Source: Pantoea cypripedii
Lineage (GTDB): Bacteria; Pseudomonadota; Gammaproteobacteria; Enterobacterales; Enterobacteriaceae
Direction of reading: 5' to 3'
Length of the DNA stretch: 64,000 nucleotides
Assembly (NCBI RefSeq): GCF_011395035.1
Contig: NZ_CP024768.1
Coordinates: 3,219,979 to 3,283,978, forward strand
Position numbers and translations under genes: made by a program. The notes under the pieces are model-generated. The model searched no databases, had not been told where the DNA came from, and saw only the letters and a program-made list of their open reading frames with translations. Numbering within the stretch: the stretch's first letter is position 1; each line of letters opens with the position of its first letter. Positions 1 through 9,288 of this stretch are shown piece by piece.

Positions 1-521
1 TTTAACACCGACCACAACGCCCGTAGCGCCCGCCAGCCAACCCATATGCCCAGTGCCATTACCAGCAGGTAACTGCCCTTCTCCAGCCAGTAGCTGCCGA
101 GATGCAGCTCACGCGAGGATGTCTGGAGCACCACCAGCATGACCGTCACCAGCCCGATCGCCACGCCCCCCTGCAACAGCGCCGCCAGTAACGTCAGTTT
201 CATGCTGGTTTTTAAACGCGCCGGATGGGTGGCGAGAAAGGTGCTGATGACCACTTTACCGTGCCCCGGACCCAGCGCGTGCAGCACACCGTAGGCCAGG
301 CTGAATAACATCAGGGTAAAGCCGGCCTGATGTGGCTGTTCAGCCACCTGCTGCAACAGTTGCGTCATTTCGCGGTTCAGCACTTTTTGCCAGATAACAC
401 TTTGCAGCAAAATCTGCGGCCAGAATTGCCACAGCAATCCCCCTGCCAGCAGCAAAACCAGCGCCAGCAGCCACAATGGCCATAAATGACGGGAGCGGGA
501 AGGTAGTGAAATCAATGACAT
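1..521 (-). CDS. Nickel/cobalt transporter, NicO/RcnA-like (3' part cut by window edge)
   Basis: Integral membrane metal transporter of the NicO/RcnA type. Reading the minus strand from ATG at 521 gives MSLISLPSRS, a hydrophobic segment near residues 15-35, the family motif HALGPGHGK near residue 85, then two more membrane segments before the window ends; the C-terminal half lies outside. The start overlaps the DUF1007 stop by 10 bases, so the two genes are translationally coupled. Transporter plus DUF1007 secreted protein is a recurring pair thought to move a transition metal. Which metal, and whether it is taken up or exported, cannot be told from sequence. Confidence 0.85.
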   Translation of the reverse strand, partial: MSLISLPSRSRHLWPLWLLALVLLLAGGLLWQFWPQILLQSVIWQKVLNREMTQLLQQVAEQPHQAGFTLMLFSLAYGVLHALGPGHGKVVISTFLATHPARLKTSMKLTLLAALLQGGVAIGLVTVMLVVLQTSSRELHLGSYWLEKGSYLLVMALGIWVGWRALRALWSVL

Positions 522-1138
522 GTCAGCGTCACCGTCTGTGCGAACTGCTGCCCGAGATCCATATCCTCAGGCGGTGCATCGGCTTTATCGAGCGACAGCG
601 CATACTGTTTCAGCGAGTCGTCAGGTTTTGGCGTATGCAGATCCAGCTGGCAGCGCGATTTAAGCGCATCCGGCATGGTCAGCGCCTGCGCGTTGTCGTA
701 GTACATATCAACAAAATAACTCGGGTCGAAGGTGAGGATGCGATACTGGCTCGCGTTCAGGGATTGCGGTTCACCCAGCGGGAGGATGAATTCCAGCACC
801 GCTTTGTTACCGTTGCGCGATAGCTGATATTCCTTCGGCAAATTGTGGAATTTCACCCGGTTTTTCCCCTGCCATACTTCAGTGAAATAGTGCTGACCCA
901 GCACGTTAGCCATCACCTGCGCCGCAAGTTTTTTCCATACCACGCTACCCGGTTCGGCCTTTCCGGCATCGTAAAGCAGATCGGCGGAGGTGATTTCGTC
1001 CATCGTCCAGACCATTTTTAATCCGGTCAGATGGTCGTTGTCGGTGACCAGTTCAGTTTTCATATCGATAAAACTATGTGGATGTGACCAGGCTACGCCA
1101 CTAAACAGCAGCATCAGGGTAAAAAGCGCAATTTTCAT
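512..1138 (-). CDS. DUF1007 family secreted protein, metal-transport partner
   Basis: Predicted periplasmic protein of 208 residues with a signal peptide (MKIALFTLMLLFSGVAWS) followed by HPHSFIDM, typical of the DUF1007 family (formerly 'ABC-type uncharacterized transport system, periplasmic component'). Histidines right after the cleavage site could bind metal. I chose ATG at 1138 because it starts the signal peptide; an in-frame TTG at 1156 has no better ribosome binding site. It is the first gene of a two-gene unit with the NicO-type transporter, overlapping it by 10 bases. A Zur-box-like dyad lies just upstream. The exact biochemical role is not known to me. Confidence 0.8.
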   Translation of the reverse strand: MKIALFTLMLLFSGVAWSHPHSFIDMKTELVTDNDHLTGLKMVWTMDEITSADLLYDAGKAEPGSVVWKKLAAQVMANVLGQHYFTEVWQGKNRVKFHNLPKEYQLSRNGNKAVLEFILPLGEPQSLNASQYRILTFDPSYFVDMYYDNAQALTMPDALKSRCQLDLHTPKPDDSLKQYALSLDKADAPPEDMDLGQQFAQTVTLTCH

Positions 1139-1141
1139 AAC

Positions 1142-1154
1142 GTTATAAAGTAAC
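1142..1154. promoter_or_regulatory. Possible Zur operator upstream of DUF1007/NicO genes
   Basis: GTTAT-AAA-GTAAC is a near-palindrome that resembles the core of enterobacterial Zur boxes (GTTATA..TATAAC). It lies four bases upstream of the DUF1007 start, where a bound repressor would block expression. The family is reported to be zinc-regulated in some proteobacteria, from memory. This rests on motif resemblance only. Confidence 0.35.
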
Positions 1155-1295
1155 AATTAAAAGGTGCAGATTCCAGTGGTCCAGAAAAACTGTGACCCGC
1201 TTTAAAGCTCTGAATAAAAGTCACGACAAAGTGCAGGGTTACCGCAAGGAGTTGGCTATTCTTAGCTCAAAAATGACCTGCTGGAATGACCATTG

Positions 1296-2564
1296 ATGAG
1301 TTCTGCGTCCTCCTCGGCACCACTCTTCAGCCGTTCCCAACGTCGTTGCCATCTGCTACTGCTGCTATTTCTGCCCGCTCCCGCGCTGACGCTTGAAAAG
1401 CTCTGCCAGTTAAATGGCGTGGACCCTGTTGTCGCCCGACAGGATATCGCGGATGTCAGTGACGAGATACAGCGTTATCATCAACTGGAGCTACACCAGA
1501 TGGTTGATGGCAGCTTTCGCGTACATGGAACGGAACTGGACAGGCGCTTATGCCTGCTTCATTGGCTGCGACGCGCCTTGCGCCTGTCGCAGGATTTTGT
1601 TTGCGAGCACTTTGCACCGGTGCTGCGTCAGCGCCTGAAAGTGCTGAAGATTGAAAAAGCCTTGTGGGATGAGACCAATTTACAGGCGCTGATCCAGCAT
1701 TGCAGCCTGCGGCTGAACCGTAACTTCAGCCAGCGCGATCGGCTGTTTCTGCAAATCTTTATGAAATATGCCCTGTGCCAGCGCCAGAACGCGTTGTTTA
1801 GCCATGCGCAGCGCAGCTGGCTGGCGGAGAAGGCAGAGCGGGAAGCCGCCGATGATGTGGTTCATCACTGGCAAAAACGTTGTCACCTGGTGCCGGATGT
1901 CAGTGAGACTGATTTCTGGACATTGTTGTTTAGCCTGATCCACGCACCGGACGGCAGCCAGTTGCAGCATCCGCAGGCGCAAATCCTGATGCAGGCGGTG
2001 GAAGATTTAATCATCCGCTTTGAGAAGCTGGCGCTGACGCGTATCAGTAATCAGGAAGAACTGAAGCAACAACTCTATACCCATCTGGCGCAGGCGCTTG
2101 ATCGCAGCCATTTCGCTATTGGTATTGATAACAGCGTGGCGCTGGATGTGGCGCGGCTCTATCCACGCCTGCTGCGTACCACGCGAGCGGCGCTGGATGA
2201 TTTTGCGGCACAATTTGCCACCCGCTTCAGCGCAGAAGAAGTGAGCCTGGTGGCAGTGCTGTTTGGCGCCTGGCTGATGCAGGAGAATGCATTGCAGGAG
2301 AAGCAGGTGCTGATGCTGACTGGTGAAGATGCCAGCCTGGAGCAATTACTGGAGCAACAGATACGGGAACTGACGCTGCTGCCGATCAACATTACTTATC
2401 AGGACATGCAGCAGTTTCAGCAACAAGGCGCACCGCGAGATATCGCGCTGGTGATTTCGCCGTATGCGACCTCGTTACCGTTGTTTTCACCGACATTGAT
2501 CCATGCGGAGCTGCCGCTCAGCGAGTATCAGCAGCGCCGCATTCGTCAATTGCTGGAGTCTTGA
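1296..2564 (+). CDS. csiE: Stationary-phase-inducible protein CsiE (PRD-containing)
   Basis: 422-residue homologue of E. coli CsiE, a stationary-phase, sigma-S/cAMP-responsive protein of unknown molecular function with PTS-regulation-domain (PRD) character. Matching blocks include LLHWLRRALRL near residue 87, LYTHLAQALDRSHFAIGIDN near 265, and FGAWLMQEN near 322. ATG at 1296 is taken; a TTG lies directly before it at 1293. The N-terminus is diverged from E. coli, but the rest aligns through the end. It converges with hcaT and their 3' ends overlap by 19 bases. No upstream CRP site was identified with confidence. Confidence 0.9.
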   Translation: MSSASSSAPLFSRSQRRCHLLLLLFLPAPALTLEKLCQLNGVDPVVARQDIADVSDEIQRYHQLELHQMVDGSFRVHGTELDRRLCLLHWLRRALRLSQDFVCEHFAPVLRQRLKVLKIEKALWDETNLQALIQHCSLRLNRNFSQRDRLFLQIFMKYALCQRQNALFSHAQRSWLAEKAEREAADDVVHHWQKRCHLVPDVSETDFWTLLFSLIHAPDGSQLQHPQAQILMQAVEDLIIRFEKLALTRISNQEELKQQLYTHLAQALDRSHFAIGIDNSVALDVARLYPRLLRTTRAALDDFAAQFATRFSAEEVSLVAVLFGAWLMQENALQEKQVLMLTGEDASLEQLLEQQIRELTLLPINITYQDMQQFQQQGAPRDIALVISPYATSLPLFSPTLIHAELPLSEYQQRRIRQLLES

Positions 2565-3697
2565 ACCGCGCGCGGGCGCAAAAACAAAGCCGGCAGAGCC
2601 ACCAGCGCCATCACCCAGAACAGATGGCCCTGCAGGTGAGTAAACAGCACACCACAAATCATGGTCATCACCGCGATACCGCCGCCCATCGCCAGCGCCG
2701 AATACAGCGATTGCAGACGGATGACTTCCGCCCCTTTACGTGCGGCGATAAAACGCATCGCCGCCAGATGACAGACAGTAAAACTGCCGCAATGCAGAAT
2801 CTGCGCCACGATCAACAGCGGCAGTGCGGTACTGGAACCGAGTAGCGTCCAGCGCACCAGCGCGCAAACGCAGGAGAGCAGCAGCAGGTCGCGCGCGGTC
2901 CAGCGGCGGAACAGGCGATTGCTGAGCGCGAACACCACAATTTCTGCCACCACCCCCAGTGACCACAGATAGCCCACGATGGCGGCGGAATAACCTGCCT
3001 CCTGCCACCAGATGGCGCTGAAGCTGTAATACGCCGCGTGCGCTCCCTGCATCAGCGTGACACATAACATAAAACGCCAGACGGCATTTTCCCGCAGTAA
3101 ATCACGCCAGGCAGACCAGCCACCGCCTGCACCGTGGCGGGCATCCCCCTGCGGACGGGTCTGTGGCGGCAGCATCATGCCAGCCAGCATCGACAGCACA
3201 CCGACAGACAGCAGCAGCAAAATTGCCTGTGACGAGAAAGCACTGACCAGCATGCCCGTCAGCGCGGAGCTGATGACAAACGCCAGTGACCCCCATAGGC
3301 GTACCGGGCCGTAGGCCAGGCCAATTTGTTGCGTCCAGGTGGCGGCCAGCGCATCACTTAACGGCACCAGCGGAGAAAAGAACAGGTTAAAACCGATCAT
3401 CACCAGCAGCAACCACAGCCACTGGCCGCCGAGCCAGAAACCCAGCGCAAACAGGCAGGTCATCAGCGCCAGCAGGCGCAGTGCACGAATCAAATGGGAC
3501 GGTGTTTTCACCTGCGAGGCAATGAGCAGGCTGCCGACAAAACGCGCCACCATGCCGCAACCGATCATCAGACCGATTTTCTCTGCATCCAGTCCGATGC
3601 CTTTGAGCCACACGCTCCAGAATGGCAGGTAGATGCCGTAACAGAAAAAATAGGTGAAGTAGCTGAGTCCCAGCCACTTTGCCGATCCGATGGTCAT
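2546..3697 (-). CDS. hcaT: MFS transporter, HcaT-like (3-phenylpropionate permease family)
   Basis: 383-residue major facilitator superfamily protein of the HcaT/NagX type with about 12 hydrophobic segments, starting MTIGSAKWLGLSYFTYFFCY. E. coli csiE is also followed by hcaT, so position supports the name. In E. coli hcaT precedes the hca dioxygenase genes for phenylpropionate breakdown; those are absent here, and the next genes belong to a different locus. The true substrate in this organism may therefore not be 3-phenylpropionate. The 3' end overlaps csiE by 19 bases. Confidence 0.82.
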   Translation of the reverse strand: MTIGSAKWLGLSYFTYFFCYGIYLPFWSVWLKGIGLDAEKIGLMIGCGMVARFVGSLLIASQVKTPSHLIRALRLLALMTCLFALGFWLGGQWLWLLLVMIGFNLFFSPLVPLSDALAATWTQQIGLAYGPVRLWGSLAFVISSALTGMLVSAFSSQAILLLLSVGVLSMLAGMMLPPQTRPQGDARHGAGGGWSAWRDLLRENAVWRFMLCVTLMQGAHAAYYSFSAIWWQEAGYSAAIVGYLWSLGVVAEIVVFALSNRLFRRWTARDLLLLSCVCALVRWTLLGSSTALPLLIVAQILHCGSFTVCHLAAMRFIAARKGAEVIRLQSLYSALAMGGGIAVMTMICGVLFTHLQGHLFWVMALVALPALFLRPRAVQDSSN

Positions 3698-3785
3698 ATT
3701 GGCTCCGCAGGGTAATCGATACCGATCTAATAATTTTGTGCGGTACTTTGTCAGAGCCAGTCAGAAAAAGGAATAGAAAGGAGGA

Positions 3786-4550
3786 TTATCTGCCGCCATC
3801 AACGCTGAGGATTTGACCGGTGACCCAGTTCGCCCAGTCCGAGGCGAAATAAAGCACCGCGTGAGCAATATCCTCTGCCGCACCCAGCCTTTTGAGGGCG
3901 ATATTGTCGATCAGCTGCTGCTGACCTTCACTGCCCAGTGCATCCCATTGCTTTTCCGTCGTCGGGTTGCTGCGAATGAAACCCGGCGCAACGTTGTTGA
4001 CGGTGATGTTCCACGCGCCCAATTCGTGGGCCAGCTGTCGAGTCAGGCCAATTTGCCCCGCTTTGGCGCTGGCATAAGCCTGAATACCGGTCAGGCTGAC
4101 ATCCAGTCCGGCGCGGCTGGAAATATTAATGATGCGGCCAAAACGGCGGGCTTTCATAGCGGTAACCGCCGCCTGTGACATCAAAAAGGCCGCATTCAGA
4201 TTGACGGCCACAATCGCCTGCCACTGGGCAAAGGTCACCGTTTCCAGCGGCTGCCCCACCTGGCCGCCGACGCCGCCTGCGTTGTTGACCAGCGTATCCA
4301 CACTTATCTGCTGCGATGCGAGCGAGCTGAACAGCGCGCCAATTGCCTCGGGCGAACTCAGATCCACCACGCAGGCCAGTGCGTCGTTACCACACAACAC
4401 CGCCGTCTCTTCGACCTGCTCTTTTTGGATATCACAGGCAATCACCCGTGCGCCGCGTGCGGCAAAGGCCAGACAAATGGCCCGGCCAAATCCATGCGCT
4501 GCACCGGTCACCAACACCTGGCGGTGAGAAAAATCAAAAGGGTTTTGCAT
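3786..4550 (-). CDS. SDR-family NAD(P)-dependent oxidoreductase
   Basis: 254-residue classical short-chain dehydrogenase/reductase. It has the cofactor motif TGAAHGFGRA near residue 15, NNAGG near 88, the catalytic Ser in NISSRAG and the Y-A-S-A-K active site near residue 158, and ends VDGGR like FabG relatives. The start overlaps the stop of the preceding ketopantoate-reductase-like gene by one base (TGATG), so the two are translationally coupled. Together with the creatininase-like hydrolase it forms an enzyme operon under the GntR gene. The substrate, probably a hydroxy or keto intermediate, is unknown. Confidence 0.9.
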   Translation of the reverse strand: MQNPFDFSHRQVLVTGAAHGFGRAICLAFAARGARVIACDIQKEQVEETAVLCGNDALACVVDLSSPEAIGALFSSLASQQISVDTLVNNAGGVGGQVGQPLETVTFAQWQAIVAVNLNAAFLMSQAAVTAMKARRFGRIINISSRAGLDVSLTGIQAYASAKAGQIGLTRQLAHELGAWNITVNNVAPGFIRSNPTTEKQWDALGSEGQQQLIDNIALKRLGAAEDIAHAVLYFASDWANWVTGQILSVDGGR

Positions 4551-5602
4551 CAGCAGGCTCCCGTTGCGTTGATTTCCAGCAATGCCAGCGTAGCAATACT
4601 CTGCGGCAACTCGCCACGCTCAATCCGATGGATCAGCTGCACCAGCTGCGTAGTCAGCGGCATCGCCAGACCATATTCGCGACCAATGTCGATAGCCGGG
4701 GCAATCTGCGCGTCAATTTCGGTCTGACGTTTGCGTACCGCTAAATCGCGCCAGATACCAGAGTGGGATTTGGCCGAGCGCCGGTTATGCGCCACCATAT
4801 CCTCAAAGGATTGACGGGTGTGTTCAGGGCTGGCATCGGGTAAAAACGCCGAAGGATCAAAACCATCAAACCCTTCCAGTACGATATTCTGCGCGTGCGC
4901 CACGCTGCCAATTTCCCGCGCCAGCGCCGTCAGCACCGGACGAAAGCGCGACATTGCCAGCACATCGGCGATGCTGTCGTTGGACAGCGCCGTGGCAAAC
5001 AGCAACGCACCGTAAATCATTTTCGCCCACAGGAATCCCCAGATATTGGGGGTCAGGATCGCTGCGGCATCAAAGTGCTGTAACAGTTGATAAAGCGTTG
5101 CGGTACGCGGTCGCGTCACGCCGTCTAACTCACCAATGACGACCGCGCCGCGTCCACCGTGATGAATAACACCGGGTTCAAGGAAGTCTGCACCAAAGTT
5201 AAGGAAAGCCCCCACGGTGCGTTCAATGCCAATCTCGTCGGCGATAACGCGTTCGTTGAGACCATTTTGCATCGAGACTACAAAGCCGTCGGGTGCTAAA
5301 TGCGGCGCAATCTGCCGGATGGCAGCCGCAGTGTGATGTGATTTAACCGCCAGCAGTACACAGCGGAAGTGGCCTGCGAGCTGCTCAGGAAGAAATGCCT
5401 GCGCCTGCACAACCTTGTCGCCGAGGGGGCCGGTAATACGTAAGCCGAGCTGGTTGATGGCCGCAACATGTTCAGCGACGTTATCGACAAAAATCACCGG
5501 CTGTCCGGCGTCGATAAATGCAGCACCTATTGCGCCGCCAATCGCTCCCGCTCCCCAAATCACCAGCGGGGCTGGGGTTTGCGGCTGAGTGACCACTGAC
5601 AT
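4550..5602 (-). CDS. Ketopantoate reductase family (ApbA/PanE) oxidoreductase
   Basis: 350-residue protein with an N-terminal Rossmann motif IWGAGAIGGAIGAAF (residues 15-29), the family signature MQNGLNERV near residue 110, and a K-M-I-Y segment holding the probable catalytic lysine near 193, followed by the all-helical C-terminal domain. It is longer than E. coli PanE (303 residues) and sits in a catabolic-looking operon rather than with pantothenate genes, so I read it as a PanE-like 2-oxoacid reductase of unknown substrate. The start has a GGAGG ribosome binding site eight bases upstream. Overlaps the downstream SDR by one base. Confidence 0.85.
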   Translation of the reverse strand: MSVVTQPQTPAPLVIWGAGAIGGAIGAAFIDAGQPVIFVDNVAEHVAAINQLGLRITGPLGDKVVQAQAFLPEQLAGHFRCVLLAVKSHHTAAAIRQIAPHLAPDGFVVSMQNGLNERVIADEIGIERTVGAFLNFGADFLEPGVIHHGGRGAVVIGELDGVTRPRTATLYQLLQHFDAAAILTPNIWGFLWAKMIYGALLFATALSNDSIADVLAMSRFRPVLTALAREIGSVAHAQNIVLEGFDGFDPSAFLPDASPEHTRQSFEDMVAHNRRSAKSHSGIWRDLAVRKRQTEIDAQIAPAIDIGREYGLAMPLTTQLVQLIHRIERGELPQSIATLALLEINATGAC

Positions 5603-5637
5603 CGGTTTTTCCTCCGGGAAAGTTGCGCCTCAGCACA

Positions 5638-6333
5638 CTAAAGCGCGTCAATAATCTCGCGAATTTCCGCCAGCGCGGTTTGCCAGATCGCGAGCATTTC
5701 CTCATCGGCACGCTGATAATAGCCACCGTAGTTGCCATCGCCGAGATAGGCTTTGGCACGCGTCGGGTCCATTTTGCGTAGCGTCACCAGATCAACCAGC
5801 GGTTTCTGCTGTTCAGGCTGTGCCACCCCGGGCAAACGCGTCCACGGAAAATTTTCCATCCACGATGCATGCGACGCTATCGGGTCGATGGACATCACTT
5901 TTGCCCAGGTTTTCGGCGCATTCCACCAGTTGTGTAATTGCACCGTCACCCCAGGGTTGTTCACCATCCATTCGCTGAAAATGTTTTGTGCCGGTGCATT
6001 ACCGCCATGACCATTGATAAACAGAATGCGCCGAAATCCCTGACGCTTCAGGTTATTCAGGATGTCATTCAGCAGGCAGATATAGGTTTGCATGCTGAGG
6101 CTGATGGTGCCGGGATAATCGCTAAACGCGGGTGTCATACCAAAAGGCATCACGGGAAAGACAGGAATGCCATAAGACTCTGCGGCCTCTGTTGCCACTT
6201 TTTCTGCCAGAATCGAATCCACTGACAGGCTCAGTAGCGCGTGCTGCTCGGTACTGCCGAGCGGCACAATCACCCTATCGTCGGTGGTCAGATAGTGTGC
6301 TAATTGCTGCCAGTTCATTTCACTGATCTTCAT
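5638..6333 (-). CDS. Creatininase-family metal-dependent amidohydrolase
   Basis: 231-residue member of the creatininase/MftE family, zinc or manganese hydrolases of cyclic amides and related bonds. Ligand motifs visible: PLGSTEQHALLS (Glu and His, residues 24-35), LSVDS (Asp), INGHGGNAP (His), and a late acidic residue. I chose ATG at 6333 (MKISEMNWQQL), where family members begin; an upstream extension is unlike the family. The start overlaps the GntR stop by 14 bases. The family covers several reactions (creatinine, formamide, inosose-lactone hydrolysis), so the substrate cannot be named. It is probably the first step of the pathway encoded here. Confidence 0.85.
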   Translation of the reverse strand: MKISEMNWQQLAHYLTTDDRVIVPLGSTEQHALLSLSVDSILAEKVATEAAESYGIPVFPVMPFGMTPAFSDYPGTISLSMQTYICLLNDILNNLKRQGFRRILFINGHGGNAPAQNIFSEWMVNNPGVTVQLHNWWNAPKTWAKVMSIDPIASHASWMENFPWTRLPGVAQPEQQKPLVDLVTLRKMDPTRAKAYLGDGNYGGYYQRADEEMLAIWQTALAEIREIIDAL

Positions 6334-7315
6334 TACGGTCCCCGGTGTTGGACGCGTGTAAAATCTCCTGCTGCAGCAACGGGACAACAACCCGCTGGAT
6401 TTCCCCTGCATCAGGTACGTGCCTGTATTCAAAAGAAGATTGTTTCTCTCCCAGCTGGGCGGTGAGTTCCTGAACGCCGGTGGCGTACACCAGGGCGTCG
6501 GTCTCTTTTAATAATTCGCCAAGTCGGGGATCATCGCTGTGAACCACCGTGACCTGAGTAACGTGTGGAGCAAAGCGCGCCACGCCATGCGTCATCAGCG
6601 CGGTAAATTCTGGAAAAATCGATACCACTAGCGTGCGGGTCAGCGGTTCGAGCGAAGCCAGCGCGCGACGCGTCGCTTCGGACGGAATAAAGCTGATGTT
6701 CACCAACGGCAGCCCCGGAAACAGCTGGCTGACTTCACGCCGACGATGGGCAAAGGTCAGCAACAGATCGGCGCTGGCAACGCGCTGGCGCAGAACCTCA
6801 TCCTGTTTCAGGTCGGTAAGGGTCGTCGCTTCTACCTGCGCGATGTCGCCTACCGTTTCCGCGATGCAGTCGGCGTAATCCCGTGCCGCATCAATAAAAT
6901 TGCCAATGAAAAAAACCGTTTTTTTCTTTAGCTGACGCTGCCTTTCGCCATAACGGCTGCTGACCAGCGCGCCAAGATCGGCGGCACTTAAGCCGAGCAA
7001 CATACCGCAATTGATAAACGCATCAAGATGCTGATGCAGCTCACTGACGTCATGTTCCGACGATCCCAGCAACATCGATGCATCAGCGATAAAGGTTCCG
7101 GCACCTGGCTTGCTGTACACCAGCTCCGCCGCCCTTAACTCGCGATAGACCTGCGCCACTGTCATTGGCGCGACGCCGAGTAAATCGGCCATTTCTCTCA
7201 CCGAAGGCAACTGCTCGCCGGGTCTTAACGCGCCAAACGTGATGGCGTATTCAATGATGCCGCGTAACTGCGCCCCCAGTGGGATCGAAGATTCTCGGTC
7301 GAGGTGGAATTCCAT
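6320..7315 (-). CDS. GntR-family transcriptional regulator
   Basis: 331 residues. An N-terminal winged helix of the GntR type spans about residues 8-75 (PLGAQLRGIIEYA..LRPGEQLPSVREMADLLGVAPMTVAQVYREL..GAGTFIAD). The C-terminal 230 residues resemble neither FadR, HutC nor MocR domains clearly and may be a periplasmic-binding-like sensor. It is the first gene of the leftward enzyme operon and is divergent from the ABC transporter, so it most likely controls both units from the 298-base intergenic region in response to the transported substrate or a product. Confidence 0.88.
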   Translation of the reverse strand: MEFHLDRESSIPLGAQLRGIIEYAITFGALRPGEQLPSVREMADLLGVAPMTVAQVYRELRAAELVYSKPGAGTFIADASMLLGSSEHDVSELHQHLDAFINCGMLLGLSAADLGALVSSRYGERQRQLKKKTVFFIGNFIDAARDYADCIAETVGDIAQVEATTLTDLKQDEVLRQRVASADLLLTFAHRRREVSQLFPGLPLVNISFIPSEATRRALASLEPLTRTLVVSIFPEFTALMTHGVARFAPHVTQVTVVHSDDPRLGELLKETDALVYATGVQELTAQLGEKQSSFEYRHVPDAGEIQRVVVPLLQQEILHASNTGDRNEDQ

Positions 7316-7613
7316 TACCTGCCCTGGAAGTGTACTGGTCTGTTAATACAATTATGCTGTTTTTTGCGTCAGTGCAAGTCGTTAACGCAAAAAATAATCA
7401 TAAAATAACTTTTTGTTATAACCACATTGAATTTTTTTGCATTTTTTTTGCGCTAATCATTGACAGTTTGTGAGCAATGCTTCAATTATCGTACCAGTTA
7501 ACTAGAACACAATCATCACCGCCATTTTTTGCAGGCTCCGCCTCCCCTGTTTTCCGGGGGGCAAACAGGATCCTGACAAGCATTTTTTTCTGACTAAACA
7601 GAGAGGCAAGGTA
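7316..7613. promoter_or_regulatory. Divergent promoter region between gntR and the ABC transporter, possible GntR operators
   Basis: 298-base AT-rich gap with no gene. Two related segments could be operators: one at 7331-7350 starting TGTACTGGT and ending TTAATACA, close to the GntR gene, and one near 7490-7508 containing TACCAGTTAACTAG. ACTGGT in the first and ACCAGT in the second are reverse complements. A CCTGTTT/AAACAGG stem (7546-7552 with 7563-7569) lies in the leader of the transporter mRNA. No promoter hexamer is clear. Confidence 0.4.
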
Positions 7614-9206
7614 ATGAAAGTTATGCCTAAATTAACGTTAATCGCCTTACTGGCAGCCAGTGCCTTCAACGCCCTGGCTGCACAGGCAGCAGAGGTAGTA
7701 CAGCGCGGCGGAACCCTGACCTATGGCCGCTACGCCGACAGTAATTTCCTCGAACCGGTCCTGAATGAAAGCAATAACGATATCTGGATCCTCTCCAACC
7801 TGTATGACACCCTGCTGCTGCCCACCAACGATGGCAAGGGCATCAGACCGGGTCTGGCTACGGCCTGGAAGCTGGCGGCAGACGGTAAAAGCGTCACGCT
7901 CACTCTGCGTCCTGATACTAAATTCTCTGACGGCTCACCCATCACTGCCGAAGATGTCAAATGGTCACTGGAACGCGCCGCCAAACCAGGCAACGGCGTA
8001 TGGCAATTTCTGGTCAGCGCAATCGATAACGTCACTATCAGCGATCCTCACACCGTGGTGATCCACCTTTCACATACCGATCCTGCCATCCTCACTGCCC
8101 TGACCGTGTTCAATACCGCGATCATGCCGGAGAAGCAGTTCGAAGCGGAACCGGGTGCCACTGATCACGACAAAGCGGCGGCATTTGCCGAGCATCCGAT
8201 TGGATCCGGTCCCTTTATGCTGAAGTCATGGCAACATAACTCCACCATGACGCTGGTGCGTAACCCGTACTACTGGGAAAAAGGCGCAGATGGCAAAGCC
8301 CTGCCCTACCTCGACGGTATTAAGTTTGAAATCATTCCCGACGATGCGACCCGCATCCTGAAGTTACAGTCCGGCGAACTGGACGGTGCTGAGTTCATCC
8401 CTTACTCACGTGTTAAAGAGTTGCAGGGCAACCCGGCACTGAATATGGCGCTGTTCCCGTCAACCCGCGTCGAAGTCGCCAGCGTCAACGCGCGGCCAGA
8501 GATCGACGGCAAGCCGAACCCATTGGCAAACCCGAAGGTGCGCGCCGCACTGAACTACGCAACGGATAAAGACGGCATCATCCAGCTGGTCACTTTCGGA
8601 CTGGGTAAACCGATGACCTCGTTTATGTCGACCTCGACCCCGCTGAACTCCGGCACTAAACCACTCTGGCCAGTGGATGTGGAAAAAGCCCAGACGCTGA
8701 TGAAAGAAGCCGGTTATGCCAACGGCTTCAGCACCAGCATGAATATTCTGGCGGGCAATGAAGACAGCCTGAGCATCGCCACCGGTCTGCAACAGATGTG
8801 GGCGCAGATTGGCGTGAAGTTAACCATTAATCAAATGGATAACGCCACGCTGAACGCCAACTTCCGCAAGGGGAATTTCAGCACCCGCATTGGGCCGTGG
8901 ACCGATGACATCGCCGATCCGAATGAAATCACCTCGTACTACGCCTATTCGAAGAACATTCAGGCGCTGCACTCAGGCTGGAAAAGCGACGAGCTGGATA
9001 AGTTGTTCGAAGCCTCACAGCAGGAAACCAATCCGGCGAAACGCGCAGACCAGTACAAACAAATCCAGGACATCTACAACAGCACCGGTCCGACTATCCC
9101 GTTATATGAAAGTTCTTATCCGGTCGCGCTGAAGAAAAATGTCGAAGGATTCGTCCAGATCCCTCTGGGTAATAACATCTTCACCGAAACCTGGCTGAAG
9201 AAGTAA
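7614..9206 (+). CDS. ABC transporter substrate-binding protein (SBP family 5, peptide/nickel type)
   Basis: 530-residue periplasmic binding protein with a signal peptide ending near ALAAQA (residues 1-26). Family 5 features follow: GGTLTYGRYADSNFLEPV at the mature N-terminus, SDGSPITAEDVKWSLERA near residue 107, and GSGPFMLKSW near residue 197. Family 5 proteins deliver di/oligopeptides, nickel, haem, opines or glutathione to Opp/Dpp-type ABC permeases. It starts a five-gene operon with two permeases and two ATPases. Neighbouring creatininase-like, PanE-like and SDR genes suggest a substrate that is hydrolysed and then oxidised, but sequence alone does not name it. Confidence 0.93.
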   Translation: MKVMPKLTLIALLAASAFNALAAQAAEVVQRGGTLTYGRYADSNFLEPVLNESNNDIWILSNLYDTLLLPTNDGKGIRPGLATAWKLAADGKSVTLTLRPDTKFSDGSPITAEDVKWSLERAAKPGNGVWQFLVSAIDNVTISDPHTVVIHLSHTDPAILTALTVFNTAIMPEKQFEAEPGATDHDKAAAFAEHPIGSGPFMLKSWQHNSTMTLVRNPYYWEKGADGKALPYLDGIKFEIIPDDATRILKLQSGELDGAEFIPYSRVKELQGNPALNMALFPSTRVEVASVNARPEIDGKPNPLANPKVRAALNYATDKDGIIQLVTFGLGKPMTSFMSTSTPLNSGTKPLWPVDVEKAQTLMKEAGYANGFSTSMNILAGNEDSLSIATGLQQMWAQIGVKLTINQMDNATLNANFRKGNFSTRIGPWTDDIADPNEITSYYAYSKNIQALHSGWKSDELDKLFEASQQETNPAKRADQYKQIQDIYNSTGPTIPLYESSYPVALKKNVEGFVQIPLGNNIFTETWLKK

Positions 9207-9288
9207 TTCGTCATTCATTACACAGAGTGAAATCCAGCCATCTGGCGCTGTAGTCACTACAGCGCCACTACGCTGGATTTGGGAGCAC

